A stretch of DNA of 64,000 bases from CAXBES01 sp965367015 (GTDB lineage: Bacteria > Bacteroidota > Bacteroidia > Flavobacteriales > Flavobacteriaceae), in the NCBI GenBank assembly GCA_965367015.1, contig CBDUGY010000003.1:22147-86146 (forward strand). Direction: 5' to 3'. Below are positions 61,670 to 64,000 of this stretch, piece after piece; position 1 is the first letter of the stretch; the number at the start of each line of letters is the position of its first letter. A program made the position numbers and the translations under genes. Below the pieces are notes generated by a model. It was not told the origin of the DNA, did not search any database, and saw only the letters and a list, made by a program, of their open reading frames with translations.

Positions 61670-62407
61670 TCATCGCATCCCTTTCTGTAACAATAATAGT
61701 TTTACATATCTCCCAAAAACTCCATATGCATTGACTGCAGCTACAGTTAATCCGGGTACCCCATCGCGGAAACCTCCTTTAAGAATATAGGATCGAAAGA
61801 AGCGATAACCGGGTTTAATAAACAAATGAAACCAAGTAACTTTTTTGTCTTTCGAGTATAATTGCTCTGCCTGAAACCAGGCATATGATTCTTTTTTAGT
61901 TATATAATTATCGAGATCCTTATAAGTATAATGCAGCATTTTGTTTTCTAACATTCCTACGCTGCCTTGGCATTCCAGTTTTTCATGAACTATCCCTGAG
62001 TATTTCGCGCCTTGGCGTTTTACGAGTCGCAGTACATTATCGCTATGCTGATATAAAAAACGATTCATATAGAAATGCGGAAAATTAATTTTATATCCGC
62101 CGTGCTTCGGATTTTTCAGAATCTCCTTAATTTCAGCTTCCATAGAATGTGTTACTCGCTCATCGGCATCTACAAATAACACCCAATCACAGCTAGCATG
62201 TTTTAATGCGTGGTTTTTTTGTGCGGAGAAATTATCGAATTTTCGTTCCAGAATTTTGGTTGCATAAGGTTTAGCGAGAGATAAAGTATTGTCGGTACTA
62301 TACGAATCGATCACTATTATTTCGTCTGCAAAAGTAACCGATTTCAAGGCGTCTTCTATATAAGCAGCTTCGTTAAAAGTGGGTATAATGACCGTTAGTG
62401 TTGACAT
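61670..62407 (-). CDS. Glycosyltransferase family 2, WaaE/KdtX-like
   Basis: A 245-residue paralogue of the gene at 60075-60836. Motifs align: TVIIPTFNEAAYIEDAL, DEIIVIDSYSTDNTL, ERKFDNFSAQKNHAL, VLFVDADERVTH, and VHEKLECQGS. The C-terminus ends GAFG-like VNAYGVFGRYVKLLLL. LPS-core-type beta-glycosyltransferase; sugar unknown. Its ATG is 37 bases from the divergent next gene. Confidence 0.87.
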   Translation of the reverse strand: MSTLTVIIPTFNEAAYIEDALKSVTFADEIIVIDSYSTDNTLSLAKPYATKILERKFDNFSAQKNHALKHASCDWVLFVDADERVTHSMEAEIKEILKNPKHGGYKINFPHFYMNRFLYQHSDNVLRLVKRQGAKYSGIVHEKLECQGSVGMLENKMLHYTYKDLDNYITKKESYAWFQAEQLYSKDKKVTWFHLFIKPGYRFFRSYILKGGFRDGVPGLTVAAVNAYGVFGRYVKLLLLQKGMR

Positions 62408-62430
62408 AGTACAAACTTAAGAAATAAGAT

Positions 62431-62438
62431 TATCTTTG
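62431..62438 (+). promoter_or_regulatory. -7 box (TATCTTTG) before the GT2 gene
   Basis: Consensus TAnnTTTG ending six bases before the ATG at 62445, so the transcript may be leaderless. A TTG inside the box is in frame with the gene but is unlikely as start. Confidence 0.5.
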
Positions 62439-62444
62439 CGCTTT

Positions 62445-63266
62445 ATGCAAGCCATAGATACTTCTATAATTATCAGTACTTACAATTCGGTCGCTTGGCT
62501 CGAAAAGGTATTGTATGGTTATAACAATCAAACCTATCGAATGTTCGAAGTTGTGATCGCTGATGACGGCTCTAGACAGGAGACCAAAAATTTGATAGAT
62601 AAGATGAAAGATGAAGTTTTCTATCCCATTGTACATGTCTGGCATGAAGATAATGGTTTTCAGAAGTCACAAATTTTGAACAAGGCGATCCTCAAATGCA
62701 GTACTGCTTATATTATTATGAGTGACGGAGATTGTATTCCGAGAAAAGATTTTGTGGAACAACATGTTAAGTATAGGGAAGAAGGCTATTTCCTTTCGGG
62801 AGGGTACTTTATGTTGCCTATGCCTATTTCTCAATCCATCACTAAGGAAGATATTTATACCGAGCGCTGTTTCGACGTCGCATGGTTGAAAAAGAAAGGA
62901 TTGCCCATTTCTTTTAAGAATAATAAACTTACCGCAGGTTCGGTAAAGGCCGGGTTTTTGAATGCTGTCACTCCAACAAATGCGAGTTGGAATGGTCATA
63001 ATGCTTCGGGTTGGAAAAATGATATTGTAGCTGTAAACGGTTTTGACGAACGAATGCAATACGGAGGCCAGGATCGCGAATTGGGTGAGCGGTTATGCAA
63101 TTATGGATTAAAAAGTAAGCAGATACGCTACAATGCCGTTGTAGTTCATTTAGATCATCCACGAGGATATAAAAATCAGGAGTCAATTGACAAAAATTTG
63201 AAGATTCGCAAAACGACGCGAGAAGAAAATAAAAAATGGACTGACTTCGGAATTGTAAAAAAATAG
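62445..63266 (+). CDS. Glycosyltransferase family 2 with galactosyltransferase-like C-terminus
   Basis: A 273-residue GT-A enzyme from the ATG at 62445 (MQAIDTSIIISTYNSVAWLEK). The N-terminal GT2 part has VVIADDGSRQETK and SDGDCIPRKDFV (the D-x-D-like metal site). The C-terminal part has NGFDERMQYGGQDRELGERL, the pattern of galactosyltransferase-like (Glyco_transf_7C) domains, and then VVVHLDHPRGYKNQ. It is followed seven bases later by a close paralogue. Probably works in LPS or capsule assembly. Confidence 0.9.
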   Translation: MQAIDTSIIISTYNSVAWLEKVLYGYNNQTYRMFEVVIADDGSRQETKNLIDKMKDEVFYPIVHVWHEDNGFQKSQILNKAILKCSTAYIIMSDGDCIPRKDFVEQHVKYREEGYFLSGGYFMLPMPISQSITKEDIYTERCFDVAWLKKKGLPISFKNNKLTAGSVKAGFLNAVTPTNASWNGHNASGWKNDIVAVNGFDERMQYGGQDRELGERLCNYGLKSKQIRYNAVVVHLDHPRGYKNQESIDKNLKIRKTTREENKKWTDFGIVKK

Positions 63267-63273
63267 CCTCAAA

Positions 63274-64000
63274 ATGACTCCAGTTTCAGTAATTATAAGC
63301 ACTTACAACCACCCCGAATGGCTTCGAAAAGCCCTGTGGGGGTTTGAAGTACAAACTGAGAAAAATTTTGAAATAGTTATTGCCGATGATGGTTCTTCAA
63401 AAGAAACTCAAGAAGTAATCGCAGATTTTCAGAAGAATTCATCCCTAAATATTACCCATGTTTGGCAAGAGGACAAGGGTTTTCAAAAGACAAAAATCCT
63501 AAATAAAGCGATTGTTGCATCCAAGGGCACCTATTTAATTTTTACCGATGGGGATTGCATTCCACGCCAAGATCTGGTGGCGACCCACTTAAGACTCAAA
63601 AAGCCCGGATGTTTCTTATCTGGAGGTTATTTTAAGTTACCACTTAATATTTCCGAAGTTATTTCAAGAGAAGATATTATCGAGCAACGATGTTTTGATG
63701 TGGATTGGTTAGTGGCAAAAGGCATAAGAAAATCCTTTAAGCTGAATAAACTAACGGCAAGTATTTTTAAGCAAAAATTGCTAAACACTTTTACACCAAC
63801 CAAGGCAACATGGGATGGAAACAATGCTTCCGGATGGCGCGAAGATATTATTGTGGTAAATGGTTTTGACGAGCGAATGCAGTATGGTGGTGAAGATCGA
63901 GAAATGGGGGAACGCCTAATGAATCTGGGAGTTAGGCCAAGACAGGTTCGCTATGGAGTTATAACGATTATAGAAGTAATTACAAAGGGACACCGCTTTC
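63274..64000 (+). CDS. Glycosyltransferase family 2, paralogue of the preceding gene (3' end outside)
   Basis: ATG at 63274, seven bases after the previous stop; the frame stays open to the edge. The product opens MTPVSVIISTYNHPEWLR and shares with its neighbour VIADDGSSKET, GDCIPRQDL, FLSGGYFKLP and NGFDERMQYGGEDREMGERL, so the two are tandem duplicates that probably add similar sugars. After RQVRYGV (about 63957) the sequence stops resembling the paralogue, which continues VVVHLDHPRGY; the last 45 bases may be a frameshift or an assembly-edge problem. No conclusion on the real C-terminus is possible. Confidence 0.88.
   Translation, partial: MTPVSVIISTYNHPEWLRKALWGFEVQTEKNFEIVIADDGSSKETQEVIADFQKNSSLNITHVWQEDKGFQKTKILNKAIVASKGTYLIFTDGDCIPRQDLVATHLRLKKPGCFLSGGYFKLPLNISEVISREDIIEQRCFDVDWLVAKGIRKSFKLNKLTASIFKQKLLNTFTPTKATWDGNNASGWREDIIVVNGFDERMQYGGEDREMGERLMNLGVRPRQVRYGVITIIEVITKGHRF

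Noticed and set aside
1..64000. tRNA or rRNA genes, CRISPR arrays, insertion sequences, attachment sites
   Set aside because: I looked for these by eye on both strands and found no convincing cloverleaf, direct-repeat array, transposase or paired terminal repeat; a dedicated scan would be decisive.

Overview
The window reads as chromosome of a member of the Flavobacteriaceae (Bacteroidota). Supporting signs are low G+C, three proteins ending in type IX secretion (T9SS) sorting domains (one of the gliding-motility type), promoters of the Bacteroidota form TAnnTTTG, weak or absent Shine-Dalgarno sequences, the bacillithiol gene bshC, and the neighbour pairs bshC-guaA and pyrG-yidC. I see no rRNA, tRNA, CRISPR array, insertion sequence or prophage.

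Layout. 1-2.0 kb: the end of a sialidase-like propeller protein and a GT4 glycosyltransferase. 2.0-10.6 kb: a TPR lipoprotein, then a distinctive block: a large repeat-built surface protein, a small T9SS-sorted protein, a divergent ECF sigma factor with a membrane-bound TPR anti-sigma-like partner, and a convergent membrane-anchored TPR-CHAT protease homologue. 10.9-29.9 kb: mainly housekeeping genes on the + strand (trmL, bshC, guaA, a LysM lipoprotein, pyrG, yidC, mnmA, a T9SS-sorted subtilase, a nitronate monooxygenase), with an M14 carboxypeptidase on the other strand. 30-35.3 kb: mostly - strand small genes (methyltransferase, SRPBCC proteins, cold-shock protein, GNAT, lysA). 35.5-44.6 kb: sucC, small conserved proteins, a DUF2254 membrane protein, a 470-base gap ending in a strong terminator, an RluF-type pseudouridine synthase, a GH3-family protein, a zinc peptidase and uvrB. 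44.6-56.4 kb: a - strand run holding a second methyltransferase/SRPBCC pair, a type B T9SS protein, an ABC exporter, a nucleoid-associated protein, ctaA, cca and a TsaC-type enzyme. 56.4-64 kb: a cell-surface polysaccharide cluster of seven glycosyltransferases or related enzymes, a sugar-cluster methyltransferase and a polysaccharide deacetylase, running off the right edge.

How it fits together. Most of the window is core metabolism, RNA modification and envelope work. The parts least explained by known pathways are the sigma/anti-sigma/TPR-CHAT/surface-protein block at 3.2-10.6 kb, which I read as a candidate envelope-sensing and proteolysis system, and the orphan terminator with a 23-codon reading frame at 39.3-39.4 kb. 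Several genes have the TAnnTTTG box only 3-10 bases before the start codon, suggesting leaderless or nearly leaderless mRNAs. Three convergent gene pairs overlap by exactly their stop codons.

All functions are read from motifs and recollection of families; no database search was run.
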